Below are positions 21,570-33,400 of a stretch of DNA of 64,000 bases, in pieces. Both the position numbers and the translations under genes were made by a program. The stretch is from NCBI GenBank assembly GCA_033964015.1, contig CM066920.1, positions 9,701,912 to 9,765,911 on the forward strand, read 5' to 3'. Position 1 is the first letter of the stretch; each line of letters opens with the position of its first letter. A model generated the notes under the pieces. It saw nothing but the letters and a program-made list of their open reading frames with translations, did not search any database and was not told the origin of the DNA. This DNA is from Scolanthus callimorphus. Taxonomy: Eukaryota > Cnidaria > Anthozoa > Actiniaria > Edwardsiidae.

Positions 21570-22950
21570 AAAACAAATACGCAAAAGTTAGTTATAATTG
21601 TTGATTTAAGTGGCCATTGTTGTGCAAACATTACACTTGTTATACGACAAACTTTCGAGCAAAATAACGCTTAAAAGGTGCTAGATCAGAAGGTTTTCGA
21701 CTCTCTGATTAGTTGTACTAACATCCCATGGTGTCGGACATTGTTTTACCCGTCACTTGAGGCAGGTGCTGTCTCTTAATCATTAACTAGCAAATTTAAA
21801 TTTATTCAAATATTTCTTAACCTCTTGAAGTAACAATTTTATCAAAATTCAAAGCCAAACTAAACATTTTCGTAGCGCACCGGTGTTCAAGCTGTTTCGA
21901 ATCACACTTCCTGGTGTCATGTCTTCGCCACGTCAAGATAAACAGCACACCCTCGAAAGAAAATTCGTGTTTTCATTGAAACCTTTATAAAAGGTTAAGT
22001 ACATCGCTTCATTAGAGCAGAAATCCGCTAAGTGGTTATCAAGGCAAGTAATAATTGTGTCATATTTTTCTCTTCGGCCACTTGAAGCTTTTTATACTCC
22101 ATTTCAAACTAAATTTTATTATTCCTGTGATTGCCCTTTATAGCTAGTAGACTTTCCTATAATAGTGTTCTGATCTTTAATTAATCATATTTATAGGTTT
22201 CTGCCTTATTCTGTTACTCATTCGTATGTACTCATGCATCACACAGTACGAATATTTTTTTTTTTTGCCATTGCGTTTCAAGGGTGCGAATAAAAGTCCA
22301 AAGATTCTCAGAACTTCAATCCTACCGTACATATTGTAAAGCGACCAGTAGCCAAACAGAGGAGTAGGATAGACTCTGGGAACGAGAAGGACGAATTTTT
22401 TTATAAAAACAGTTGCTTTTAAGAATAAAGTAGCACTTGAAAACAGGAAGTCTTTAACCTTTTAACATATTGCAAATTATTGCAGGCGTGTAGCCATACA
22501 TTTTTTTACCGAGGTACGCCACCGACTGCATTGTTTTCATAGCTCAACTCCCATTTTGTGTTGTATATTTATTGTATTTTTGGGGCTTCACGATGTACGC
22601 AAATGCGCATTGGCGTACGGGTAGTTGCGCGCTTGAATTGCCCATTCGAATGCCAAGACCAGTAGACCTGACACTGCCCAAAGTGACATAAAATACGTCA
22701 GTGACCGCATTTAGCCTTTTACACATGAGTTAATCGCATTGTTCGCAATGCACGCAATGATAATTCTTGCCTGAGATGATGGCTGGCAGCTCACGTTAAA
22801 TAATGTTTTTCAGTTTTAAGTGTAGTTTGGTTTGCCAATTTCGAATAGACTTCTTTATGATGTATGATGCATGGTTCATGAAACACGGTATGTTACGGAG
22901 CAATGTTAATTGAAATATTTGTAAACGTCGGGCAGGTGGCTTCGGCCTAA
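21570..22950. other. Intergenic, nothing recognised
   Basis: AT-rich; no supported gene. Short ORFs only, none with family signatures. Confidence 0.5.
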
Positions 22951-23030
22951 AATATTGCATTATTATTCTCACATGGCCTCGCGCGCCTGCTTTATGCGTG
23001 CGCGCGAAAGCAGAGTCGATATAAACAGGT

Positions 23031-23418
23031 ACATTCTCGTACCCACCGCTCCCCTGCTCGTCACACCTTGCAGGGGAGGCTCAGTGAGATCCATTTTTGA
23101 CGACTTTTTGGTTGGCCAATTAAACGTTTTTCTCTCAGCGGCTCTATCAAATCTCGCACATGCGTCAGTGGGCGAGCTAGGGTGATGGCATTCTCGAACC
23201 CAGAGCTCCCCTGCTCGTAACCTAGCAGGGGTGGCTCTGGTGACAGCCACTGACGCATGCGCGAGATTTAAGACAGAGCCGTTGAGAGAAAGACCATTCA
23301 GCGCATGCTCCAAAGCTCAAAATCAGCCAATCAGCAACGGCCCTCAAATGGATGTCCCCAGAGCCTCCCCTGCGAGCAGACGAGCCGGGGAGCTCTGGGT
23401 ACGAGAATGGGGTGATGG
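23031..23418. mobile_element. CATTCTCGTACCCAGAGCT palindromic element, intact copy
   Basis: Begins ACATTCTCGTACCCACCGCT and ends GAGCTCTGGGTACGAGAATG. Inner arms CTCGCACATGCGTCAGTGG and CCACTGACGCATGCGCGAG are inverted. A second, split copy is at 7068. Confidence 0.7.
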
Positions 23419-23429
23419 AGGCTCCTGTT

Positions 23430-24975
23430 GATGTGCTTCTGCGCACGCATAGTATTCGGCCTTTTTTGTATCTTTTTTAAGTCAAACTTCACTGTTACAT
23501 TTTGTCAGAAAAGCGGAAATCAATTTTAAAAGTGAAACCGCAAAATGGGTACCAATAAATCAGTCACCCGCATTTGGAAATGATAAAGCGATTAATTCTT
23601 GCACATGTATTTATAGCCTCCTTCACAGCCACTTTGTCATTCGATTCACTTTTTTTCCCACAGACTAATATAGTTGAGGCGCTTTGAAAACAAACGGCAA
23701 AATGAAAGTACGCTTCTAGCGGAAAAAGGAAGCTGTTATTATGATCCTACATAATTAAACTCGCGACACTTTGCATTATTCATACATAAGCAACTATTAA
23801 GTAACTACAAATATAATAGAGACCGGGGTGGTTGACACGGTTTTTAATCTTCACTAACAAGCTTCAGAGGCTCCGCTCCGTGGGTAAACAGCGAAAGATT
23901 GGCAGCTTTGAGATAATATGCTCTAAAATAGTTGAGTACATGTGTTTGTTTCGATTTTTGTAACCAGCGTTCTAAGCATACAGTCTACATGTATATGAAC
24001 CAGTTCTTGTTGTTTTGGGTCTGTGTTATAGATAGTAATTTGCATGTATTTGGTTGTTTTATAGGCTTTAGTTGCGCGTAACATTGTTTCGCTCTGGCAT
24101 CGTCAATCGAACATCATGACTTGTCTGAAGACCCCAGCAGCTCTTCATTGAAAGCATGGTAGGTAATAACAAATAATTATCAAAATGAGACACATTAGTA
24201 CAGGCAAAGCAACCAGACACATGCAAATCTATCAGAATGCATACAATTATGTGAACGGAGACCGAGAACCAGAAAAACCTTTTTATCCCAATGTTTTCCT
24301 ACACATAACACTGTCATTAATTCTCGGCTTTTTTTAAATTAAGAATTAGTTGATAGTCATATTACCAAGATATCTCTCATTCCCATGTTTAATAAACACA
24401 GTTGAAAGTGGAAGATTTGGAAAATAATGCGGCTATTGGAAGTTGATAGTTGTACCATTGTTATAGACCTATTTTTGAAAAGACATTGGTCTTCATGATT
24501 TTTTTTCTTAAAGGTTTTGAGTGCAAATTCGATAGGAAATATTTTCAGAATTCCGTATTTTTTATAATAGAAATTCCTGAGATGACATATCACATATTTA
24601 GGCCCAATCAAAACGTCGAGACAAACGTCGTGCCGAAACAAATTAAATAAGTAAGGTGCGATGGTACACGGCGTTTATAGGCAAAACATAGTTCGACGTT
24701 AGCTCGATATGATCTGCCGTGCTTTTAATTTTATAAATCCAGCTTTATTCCATCTTTATTTTGAATTTCAAGAAACACACACACACAAAAACAGGAAATT
24801 GACCACACAAATATAGTTTAGACGGACTAAAACAAATTCTTTTTTTTTGCACTTTGTTAATTCTTTTTTTTTTCACTTTTCGTATATCCTGTCAATGGTC
24901 TACTGTTCTTTGAATACAATGTCCTTTGTGATCAAGTCAGTATAAATCCTTTCAGCATAATTCTCACGACTATTT
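23430..24975. other. Intergenic, nothing recognised
   Basis: No supported gene. A short AC run is at about 24776-24787. GTTGCGCGTAACATT at 24071 recurs at 43209, a small shared repeat. The ORFs are low quality and lysine/phenylalanine rich. Confidence 0.5.
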
Positions 24976-24978
24976 AAC

Positions 24979-25130
24979 AATTATTCCTCGAGCCCGAAGG
25001 TTCTGAGTCAATAACCCATGAGGCCGAAGGCCGAATGGGCTATTGACTCAGAGGCCATGAGGGCGAGAGGAATAATTGTTTTAATCAAATCACACTAATA
25101 GGTCAAACCACTAGTGTGATTTGACTATAA
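24979..25130. mobile_element. AATAATTATTCCTC palindromic repeat family, copy 1
   Basis: AACAATTATTCCTCGAGCCC and GGGCGAGAGGAATAATTGTT face each other around GAGGCCGAAGGCCGAATGGG, followed by CACTAGTGTGATTTGACT. Relatives are at 40425 and 55135, and a fragment is at 57225. Confidence 0.75.
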
Positions 25131-25531
25131 TCGAATCCCCCTCTCCCACAAACTCACGCAACGAGACAGACATAACACAATGCTTATCCTTATATTGCTC
25201 CGCATGTAATTTCTTAATTAGCTAGTTTTTTTCTCTAAAGATCATAATTATTATTATTATTATTATTTGAAGCTATCGTCGAAATATTATTTCGCTCGGC
25301 ACTAAATATATTTGGTTCGACGTGCAGAGGGCGGAACTGCACAGGCCCGTAGCCAGGGGGGGGGGGGGGGGGGGGTTCCGGGGGTAAATGGGTCAAACAG
25401 AAGACTGCAGTCACTTTGGCATACAGCCAGTTTCGTATATTTGCTTTTTCTAGTGAATTTTGACTAGCGGTTAATAAATTCATACCACATTGGTCCGCTT
25501 TTTCTAGATTAGCACCCCCAGCGCTAACGTC

Positions 25532-25991
25532 CAGGGGCCGTTCCTAGAACTATGTCAGACCCGGGGGGGGGGGGGGACTCCCCATATTTTCAGACAGGGG
25601 TGCTCGTCCTATCCCTTAGGGGAGTCTCAGACCAATCCTTGCCCAGAAATATATTGGTACTGACACCAGAACCGATATTTACAAAGAAAACTTGGTTGAA
25701 AACCCTAAAATTTGCTTTCTTTTAGGGGTAAATTCGGCGGTCGCCACGCCAAATTTGCTCTCTTTTAGGGGTAAATTTTCTGTTTGCCACACCCATTTTG
25801 CTATCCCTTAGGGTCAAAATCAATTTTCCCGACGAGCACCCCCGTCTAAAATATTGGGAGTCCCCCCCCGGGATGTCAGATAAGAGTTATCAGTAGATAA
25901 ATGCTTATCCAACGGATAAATCCAGAACAAATCCTACACAACAGATACCTTTATCTGTGGATAACTATCCAACCTTTCAGCAACTGGGCCC
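25532..25991. mobile_element. GGGGCCG-ended MITE split by a G-run element
   Basis: The left piece (AGGGGCCGTTCCTAGAACTA) and right piece (AGATAAGAGTTATC... to GGGCCC) together match the uninterrupted copy at 55622-55762. The break is exactly at the insertion 25560-25872. Confidence 0.75.
25560..25872. mobile_element. 313-bp CCCGGGGG...CCCCCGGG element with 8-bp target duplication
   Basis: ATGTCAGA flanks both sides (25552-25559 and 25873-25880). Ends CCCGGGGG...GACTCCCCATATTTT and AATATTGGGAGTCCCCCCCC are inverted. Inner arms GGGGTGCTCGTC and GACGAGCACCCC follow. The interior repeats CTTTTAGGGGTAAATT-like units. An 8-bp duplication is typical of hAT-type insertion. Confidence 0.88.
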
Positions 25992-25994
25992 AGC

Positions 25995-26850
25995 TAAATT
26001 GTATTGTGTTCGGCACGACACTGGCTCGACGTTTAAACCTAGTTGACCTAGATTCGCTGCAGGGATCCGGGGTCGGCGTCTAAATGTGTTTTATAAGGAA
26101 TAACGTTTTGTAAAGCTTCCATAATCATGTCCCGATCTGCGGTGCTATCGTCGTCGAAACTGTAAGATGTACACACGGTTTGTATAAGTGATTTCACAGC
26201 TAGTGCACTACATTTTGTAGGTTAACATCTCTGTATTGCTCGAAATCTGCCTCTCGGTATTGGAATCCGGCCAAACTTTCTGTTATGTTCACTTACTGTG
26301 TTGTCTGAACCACTCCCTCCCCTTCCACTCTCACGCTAATGCACCAGTGAATTGTAACCACCACTCCCCCAACCTCGGGGAACGGTGGGGACATGGAGGG
26401 GCACAATTGACTGGTGCATAACTTCGCCGCTTTGCTCACGACGACTTCACCGCCATTCTCGAATCCACAGCTCCCGTCTCCAGCTCGCAGTAAGCGTAAG
26501 CGCTCAGTCGAGCCGGGGATTGAGCTCCGAGCTACAATGGCGGACAAAAGTGCTGAGACACAACCCGGAAATGGTTGAGTCCCCTCCCCTCTCCCCCCGC
26601 CCATTCAAAGTTGGTCATGGGTGGCAAAAGTTGTGCCGGGGTCCGGAGCTCAACATTGAAAAGGGGAGGGGGTGAAAACAGGATGGTTTACCGGGGAGAG
26701 TCTTTTGAACATAGCCGAACAATTTTATGTGTGTCAACGACTTTTGTCCACCATTGTAGCTGGGTACGAGAATAAATCCACCGCGTGAAAAAATTTTTTC
26801 GTTGTTGTGCAACAAACATTTTTCATAATCCACAAAAGGGGAAATTTATA
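25995..26850. other. Intergenic, no gene supported
   Basis: Contains GTGAATTG...CAATTGACTGGTGC and other repeat-like GC-rich stretches, but no exon with family support. Confidence 0.4.
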
Positions 26851-26855
26851 TCACC

Positions 26856-27150
26856 AAGAGTGGATTAACAAGAGTTAGAATCTTTCGTACTGTATTTGTC
26901 CACATCACAGTCAGAAAAGTGTATATTTTTAGATTTGAATTTCGCGTGCGAAATTATTCGAATGCTCAGGTTCGAATGCTCGTATACCCAATACACAACA
27001 AATAGAGAATATTCTACTTTATCTTTGCGACTTCAAAGGTTTTTCGATTGATCTGCGATTTAATTTTAGGCTGGAATCCTAGTTCTAAAAATAGACACTT
27101 TTCTGACTGTGATTCGGGCGTACATAGTAAATATGGAAACTCTTCTCTTG
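26856..27150. mobile_element. CAAGAGTGGATTA MITE, copy 2 (right end truncated)
   Basis: Closely follows copy 1 (6303): CAAGAGTGGATTAACAAGAG, AATGCTCGTATACCCAATAC, AAAATAGACACTTTTCTGAC. It lacks a 60-bp internal segment and the final GGTAATCCACTC. Confidence 0.75.
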
Positions 27151-27415
27151 ATATCACCAGAAATTCTGATATCACTAGATCAACAAATTTAGGGACTGTT
27201 TCAGAGTGCCTGTGGTTCTTTGTTACCGAGAGGAAACTAAGCAATAGCAGAAGTAGATAAATACTTGCCCCAGTCTCCCCACGTTTGAGATCGCCAAAGC
27301 AAAGAGAAAATGGAAAATCTGGAAAATGTAGATTTCAATGGCTGATCGTTATTCAGAAAATGAGGAAAAAAGAACCGTTTATAGATACATATTGCTCGCT
27401 TTTTAGGCCCAGAGG

Positions 27416-30400
27416 ATGATCAGATTGGGTTTACGAAGGAACAAGATCTTTCTCCTAGTCGTGGTAGTGCTAAGCCCAGTAATGTATCATGTTATTCAAC
27501 AAGAAAGACGAGGTAAGATGCTGTTGGACCGAGAGAAATGTCTAGAAATGTCAAATCAATGGCGAAATTTGCTGGGTCTAAAGTAAATTGCTCTCTTGAA
27601 ATTTTAGGTTTCTTAGTTCAGTTATATTCTAAAGTAGCACGTAATGCGTTTTGCTATGTTTAACTCCCGTTAATAGAGAACTACTAGGGTGGTCTTTATT
27701 TTACTTCGCATGTTTACCGGTCGATCGATAGATAACTAAAGGGGCAGCAGCGCGACCAGATGGCAGTTTTTCTGTATAACTTATGCTAGAACTACACCGA
27801 TTTCCTCTCTGGAGATACAAAAACTCTAGTCAGTTACTTCCACAAAGAAGAAGCACTTCATTTATGATGCTCTTTCGTATTTATGGTTGAAAATGCATCT
27901 TATTCACATCAGAAGCGCCTAAGAGGCGCCCACCGTCGTCAGCTTGCAAATTTTATAACACTTCACAAGTTATTGCCAGACAACAAAGAATATTTCATGC
28001 GTTTGTAAGAAAACACTACTCAAGACTCCTTGAATTGAATTCCCTTTTGCATGTCACTAGAATAATATTTAATCAGAAGAATATGTAGTGGCATTGGTCA
28101 TTCTTCTACAATTATGCCTACCTAACTAATTTGTTCTTGTTTTGCGGTTTGCATCTGGTGGTATGACAATATTGTCCTAATTTTGCAATAAATTGTAGGT
28201 CTTTATAAGAAAGTATTATGAGATCAAAAGGTTATATTATAATGTGGGACTACATGTTTTTTTAGATAGTTAATGATAGTTAATTAACCACATTTCAGCC
28301 TCCCCCAGTGTGTCCTGAATTCACTTGCATTTTAATGTACGTTCTAAAGTGATTTAACACTGCATAGATATTTTGCAGGTCCAAAACACCCCATCTCCTG
28401 CATTTTCAGAGGATGACATCTGCCATGTTTTTACTAGTCTGCGGCATTGCCACACAGCTGCACTGTCCTATTTATTAAAAATTTTTGCTAGTCTGTTTTT
28501 GATATAGCGTTGCCATACCTGCCAACCTTGGAGAAGTGAAAACCGGGAGATCAAGGAAAGTGTTGTCATAACCTCGTCTCAAAAGCAAAAAAAAAAGTTA
28601 CTCGCTTAAAATATTGAGATTTTAATGCAGAAATTGACTGAGCGAGTTAATTTCCTAGGAGATTTACAGTGAAAACCGGGAGATTTGACTAAAAACTGGA
28701 ATTCTCCTGTGAAATCCAGGAGAGTTGGCAGGTATGCGTTGTTCTAATGGTTGAGTTTCGAATTTGTTCAAAAACTTTAGTCATATTTTACTTCTCCCCT
28801 CCCCTTACCTTCTCCTGCCTCCTTATTTATATTGCTCTAGACACAGGCACTTTGCTCTAGGCACAGGCACTTAAAAAAAAAAATGTTCCTGTAACAAAAA
28901 TCTTCCTCTCAAATTCTATTTTCCTTATAATTTTATTGCAATATTGTAAAATTTGAGTGTTAAGTGCCTTTAAGCTTGTAAGACACCATGAATAATGTCC
29001 TCCCTTTGGACACGTGTTCAAAGGGATTAATTGCCTGATTGACATGTGACGTCACATGCATATATAAGAGTGCGCTCGTTAGTTTAAATCAGAGTTGAGA
29101 TATCAAGTCAGAGAGACAAGAGACAACAAGCAGTGTGTACTACTAAAGTTTTTATTCCCGCCCTCACACCCAGGGATATATATTGTATTGGGTGGCAGAG
29201 AGGTTTATTGTCGGTAGATTCAAGTTTGTATTTGATCTTCATAATAAACTTCTCTTTGTGCCAAAAACGAAAAAGTGTGTGTTCTTGCATCTCACGTGAT
29301 CAGCTGGGAATTTTACTAGTATAACAGGGCCCGACATTAACTTTTTTCGCTAAGTAAGAGTTAAATACCGAGGGCTGAGGCAATATGGCATATAAATATG
29401 CCATATGCCATATAGAAAAAAAAACAACGCTTGAGGACTCAAGACTAAAAGGGTGCATTATGCGCGTGAGGAACTCGGCACTCCCTGTGTGGTTTTAAGC
29501 TGTTCAAGGGATAATACATTTCATAGTGTCCTGTAGTTGGCGATTGATAACGACATGGTAAGTTTAACTAAAGTTCTTATTTACAGCAATTCGTTTTATT
29601 ATAACAGTTGAAATATACCGCTCTGGTGAATTTAAATTGCATGACTAACTTGAACGTATCTTAGACCGGTGTGTCGTTGATGCTGCGACGTACGAGGTCC
29701 ATCCTAAATTTGAAAAACTTGTAAAATGTATTAAAGAAAGAAAAATGTGTTGTGCATATGCATTGTTATGAGCTTAATGTTCTAAATTATTTTTATTTCT
29801 ATTTCTTTCACAGTTTGATTGAGCATGAAGCAGAAATGGAGCCGGCCAGCAAGGTTACCTATAACAACTGCTCATTCCATATTAATTATAGTTAAATTTA
29901 GTAGAAAAGTAGAAAGAATCACCAATTTGGAATTTTGAGACACACTATTCAGCTAAAGCTAGTAATATATATATTTTTTCAATTTAACCTAGCAGACAAT
30001 TTTGTAGTATTTATCATTTATCTGTGTGTTTCAGCATCGGAAGGGTGGGGCTTTATTTGTGTAATTAGTCGTAATTGCTCCTCATTATAAATGTGCCGGG
30101 TCATTTATGAGAATCAATTGTTCCATAAAGACCCGTGCATTTATAATGCGGGTCATTTATGACTAATTATTCAATAATAGCCCCAATCTTCCCTGCTGAA
30201 ACATCAAACCCTCCCCGTTCTTTAAGAATGTAATTAATTCATAGGGATTTAAGTAAAATAAAGGGTCCTGAATAACAATAGAAAAGGTGTCAATCATGTA
30301 ATAAGTGCCATTGGCGACTAATTCCAAATGTATAGTCACCAGAAAGCAACATTTAGTCGCCACATAAACGTGGATCTCAGCTGAACACAGAAAGATGGGG

Positions 30401-33400
30401 CGCCATTTGGCAACTAGCTCTAAAATCATGGTCGCCAAGCCCCAAAATATAGTCACCATTGGTGACCATATGGTTGCAGTGTTGGGTCCTGTATAATAAT
30501 AATAATAATAATGACTTTATTAAAGAGGGAGCACTAAATAGCCAAAAGCTAATAACCTTGTGGCCCTCTATCTACAAATGTAACAATATATAAAAATTAA
30601 AACTACATGCAGATTAAACATGGCCTAATTTATATATACAGAGTTAATTATAAAACAGTTATTCTTTCCTTAATAACTCCTTGGAATTTCCATATTCCTC
30701 TAAAACATGATTTTTACCACCCACCCTGAACTCACTCCCTTTAGAAATTAATGCATTTTGAACCTGTAAAATCTAAAGGTATTTTCTTTTTTTTTCTTCA
30801 CAGAGCACTTCTCACAACCTGAAGTAACCATAGATCCATCTCTATTAGATAAGCTTCAGTCATTAAAATCAAGATTACGAGATGCTGAGTTTCAGAACTC
30901 GGCACGATCCCAAGAACTTATCTCTCTTCAAGCACAGATTGCTAGATTAGTCGGAAGACATTCTGGATCAACTAGACATTCTTCAAATGGCAGTGCAAAG
31001 AGTGCATCTGTTCATCTATCATTAGACTCTACTGCTTTGAATTTACCAAGTATTTATCATCTTATGCCCCACCTGTTGGACCACTCAAACAGTCTAGTTC
31101 CTGCATTACAGATCGCAAAGGACAGGGTAGGAGGTAAGAGTAAGATACATCCAGAGAAATACAGTAAAATTAAAGGCAACCTTTTATGTAAATGCCAAAT
31201 ATACAACACCATTCCTGCATTCTGATTTTCTGTGGCGTGGTATGAAATACTGTTACAGTGTAACATTGTATATTATTTTAAATTGATTTCATAAATATTT
31301 TTTGTTGCAGTGTCCCTTGTTTTTGGCATTCCTACTATCCGTCGTGAAAAATCTTCTTATCTATTAAATACAATATCTTCATTACTTGATGGCATGAGTC
31401 AAGATGACAAAGATGACACTGTTATTGTAGTATTTATTGCTGAGGTAAGAATATTTTAAGTAGAGTTATGTCACTGAACAAAATGTTATTCAAAATAATG
31501 AGATTAGTGGCCTACTGGCACATAACATTATTTTCAAATTAATCTAAAAAAAAAGGAGCTGAATTTTGCAACAAGATTTGCTTTGAAAAGAAGATGTGAC
31601 TTCCACATTTTGAGGCCCAAAATTAACATTTTTATCAAGTCACCAAATGGTGCATAAGTTTCATTCAAAATATCAGTTCAACAAAGGTCACAGGCTGGGA
31701 GAACCCTCTCAGCTGGTATTAGAAGCTCCTGTTAATTACTGTTCACTATTTTGTGGACTAAATTTGGAAAATGTAATCCCTGACAAGCAAACTCTACAGT
31801 AAACACATTAATTACATTAGCAACTGTAGGTTGCAGCTCACTCATATGTATTTTAGAATGTATTTATTTGTGATATTAATTTTTATTAAATTAATTCATT
31901 TTCCTGTGTTTAGACTGATCAAAGTTATGTTAGAAGTATAGCAGCATCAGTTGAAGAAAGGTGGGTCATTTTCCAGAGGTATGGGGAAAGATTCAAGGGA
32001 TCCTTTGGCAAAATTGTTATCATTTCATCTGTTTTTAAGATAGGTACATGTATTATATATCAGTTTATAGCTTTTGAAAAGTAGAACACAAATATGATAT
32101 TTTTATTAATTAATATATAGATTTAGCCACCGGCTAAAAGCGGAGCTTGTGGTTATAAAATTTTCTATGTGAATGAAAGGGATTCCCATGTGTACATGGT
32201 TTATATGGTTGCTTTAGAGTCGTCCCTTCACGAGATATTAATTTTTCAAGCATAGATGACGTCATTGATGACGTTATATCACGTGACCACTTCATTTCGC
32301 TCATCTGGTGGTCTAGACTACACTACCCAAGTTTGGTTGTCTTAAGAGTCTTCCTTCACGAGATATTCATTTTTCAAGCATAGATGACGTCATCGATGAT
32401 GTCATATCACGTGACCACTTCATTTCGCTCATCTGGTGGCCAAGACTACACTACCCAAGTTTGGTTCTTTTAGAGTCTTCCCTTCACGAGATATTAATTT
32501 TTCAAGCATAGATGATGTCACCGATGATGTGATGTCACGTGGCCACTTCATTTCGCTCACCTGGTGACCTAGGCTACACTACCAAAGTTTGGTTGTCTTA
32601 GAGTCTTCCCTTCACGAGATATTCATTTTTCAATCACTGATGACGTCTTTGATGACGTCACATCACGTGTCCGGGTTACAGCACCCCCCTTGTGGCATAG
32701 ACAAAATATCCTAAGTATGGTTGTCTTAGCGTGTTCCCTTGAGGAGATATAATTTTTTCTTTGCATACCACAGGGTTCCCATGTGTACACGGACGACGGA
32801 CGGATGGACAGCGTACGCTATAGGTTTAATACCAGAAAAATAAAGAAAAAACCATATCTCCCGAAGGCAGGGCCCGTGGTTTGATGCGGTGGTGCGGAAA
32901 CGCATAATTTGGCTTTCTCCGCATAATGCGCATAATCCGTCAAATCCCGCATAATCGCGCATAATTTCCCAAAATTTTGTGAAAAACATCAAAAAGGCAT
33001 CATTCCTTGGTGAATTTCAAACTTTCTTTCCTATTTTTTCTCACAAGAGTGATGCATTTCTTCTGAAATCGTCTGTCCCACGTCAAAACAACTCGATAGA
33101 ATTGAGAATAACAAGGCGTTCTATGCTAATAGCATCGCGCTGGGAACTGATATCGAAAAGCAATAAAACGTGCCTAATTGGCCAACTAACTAATATTTCC
33201 AGCTGAGCAAGATAGATTCAAACATGTTTGCGCTTTGGATATCTTACAAAGTAAAATCAAGGCGGAACAGAACGCTAACCGGGATAAACACGGTCGACTT
33301 TATGCAGTTCACATTAATCACATGACATTACGCTTTTTCATGGTACTTTGTTATTGTTACAGTAGCAATTTCATTTCACAAACAACAACGCGAAAAATAC

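Noticed and set aside
25358..25376. Isolated G-run as an element boundary
   Set aside because: A 19-base G homopolymer without the inverted partner or target duplication; left as a simple run.
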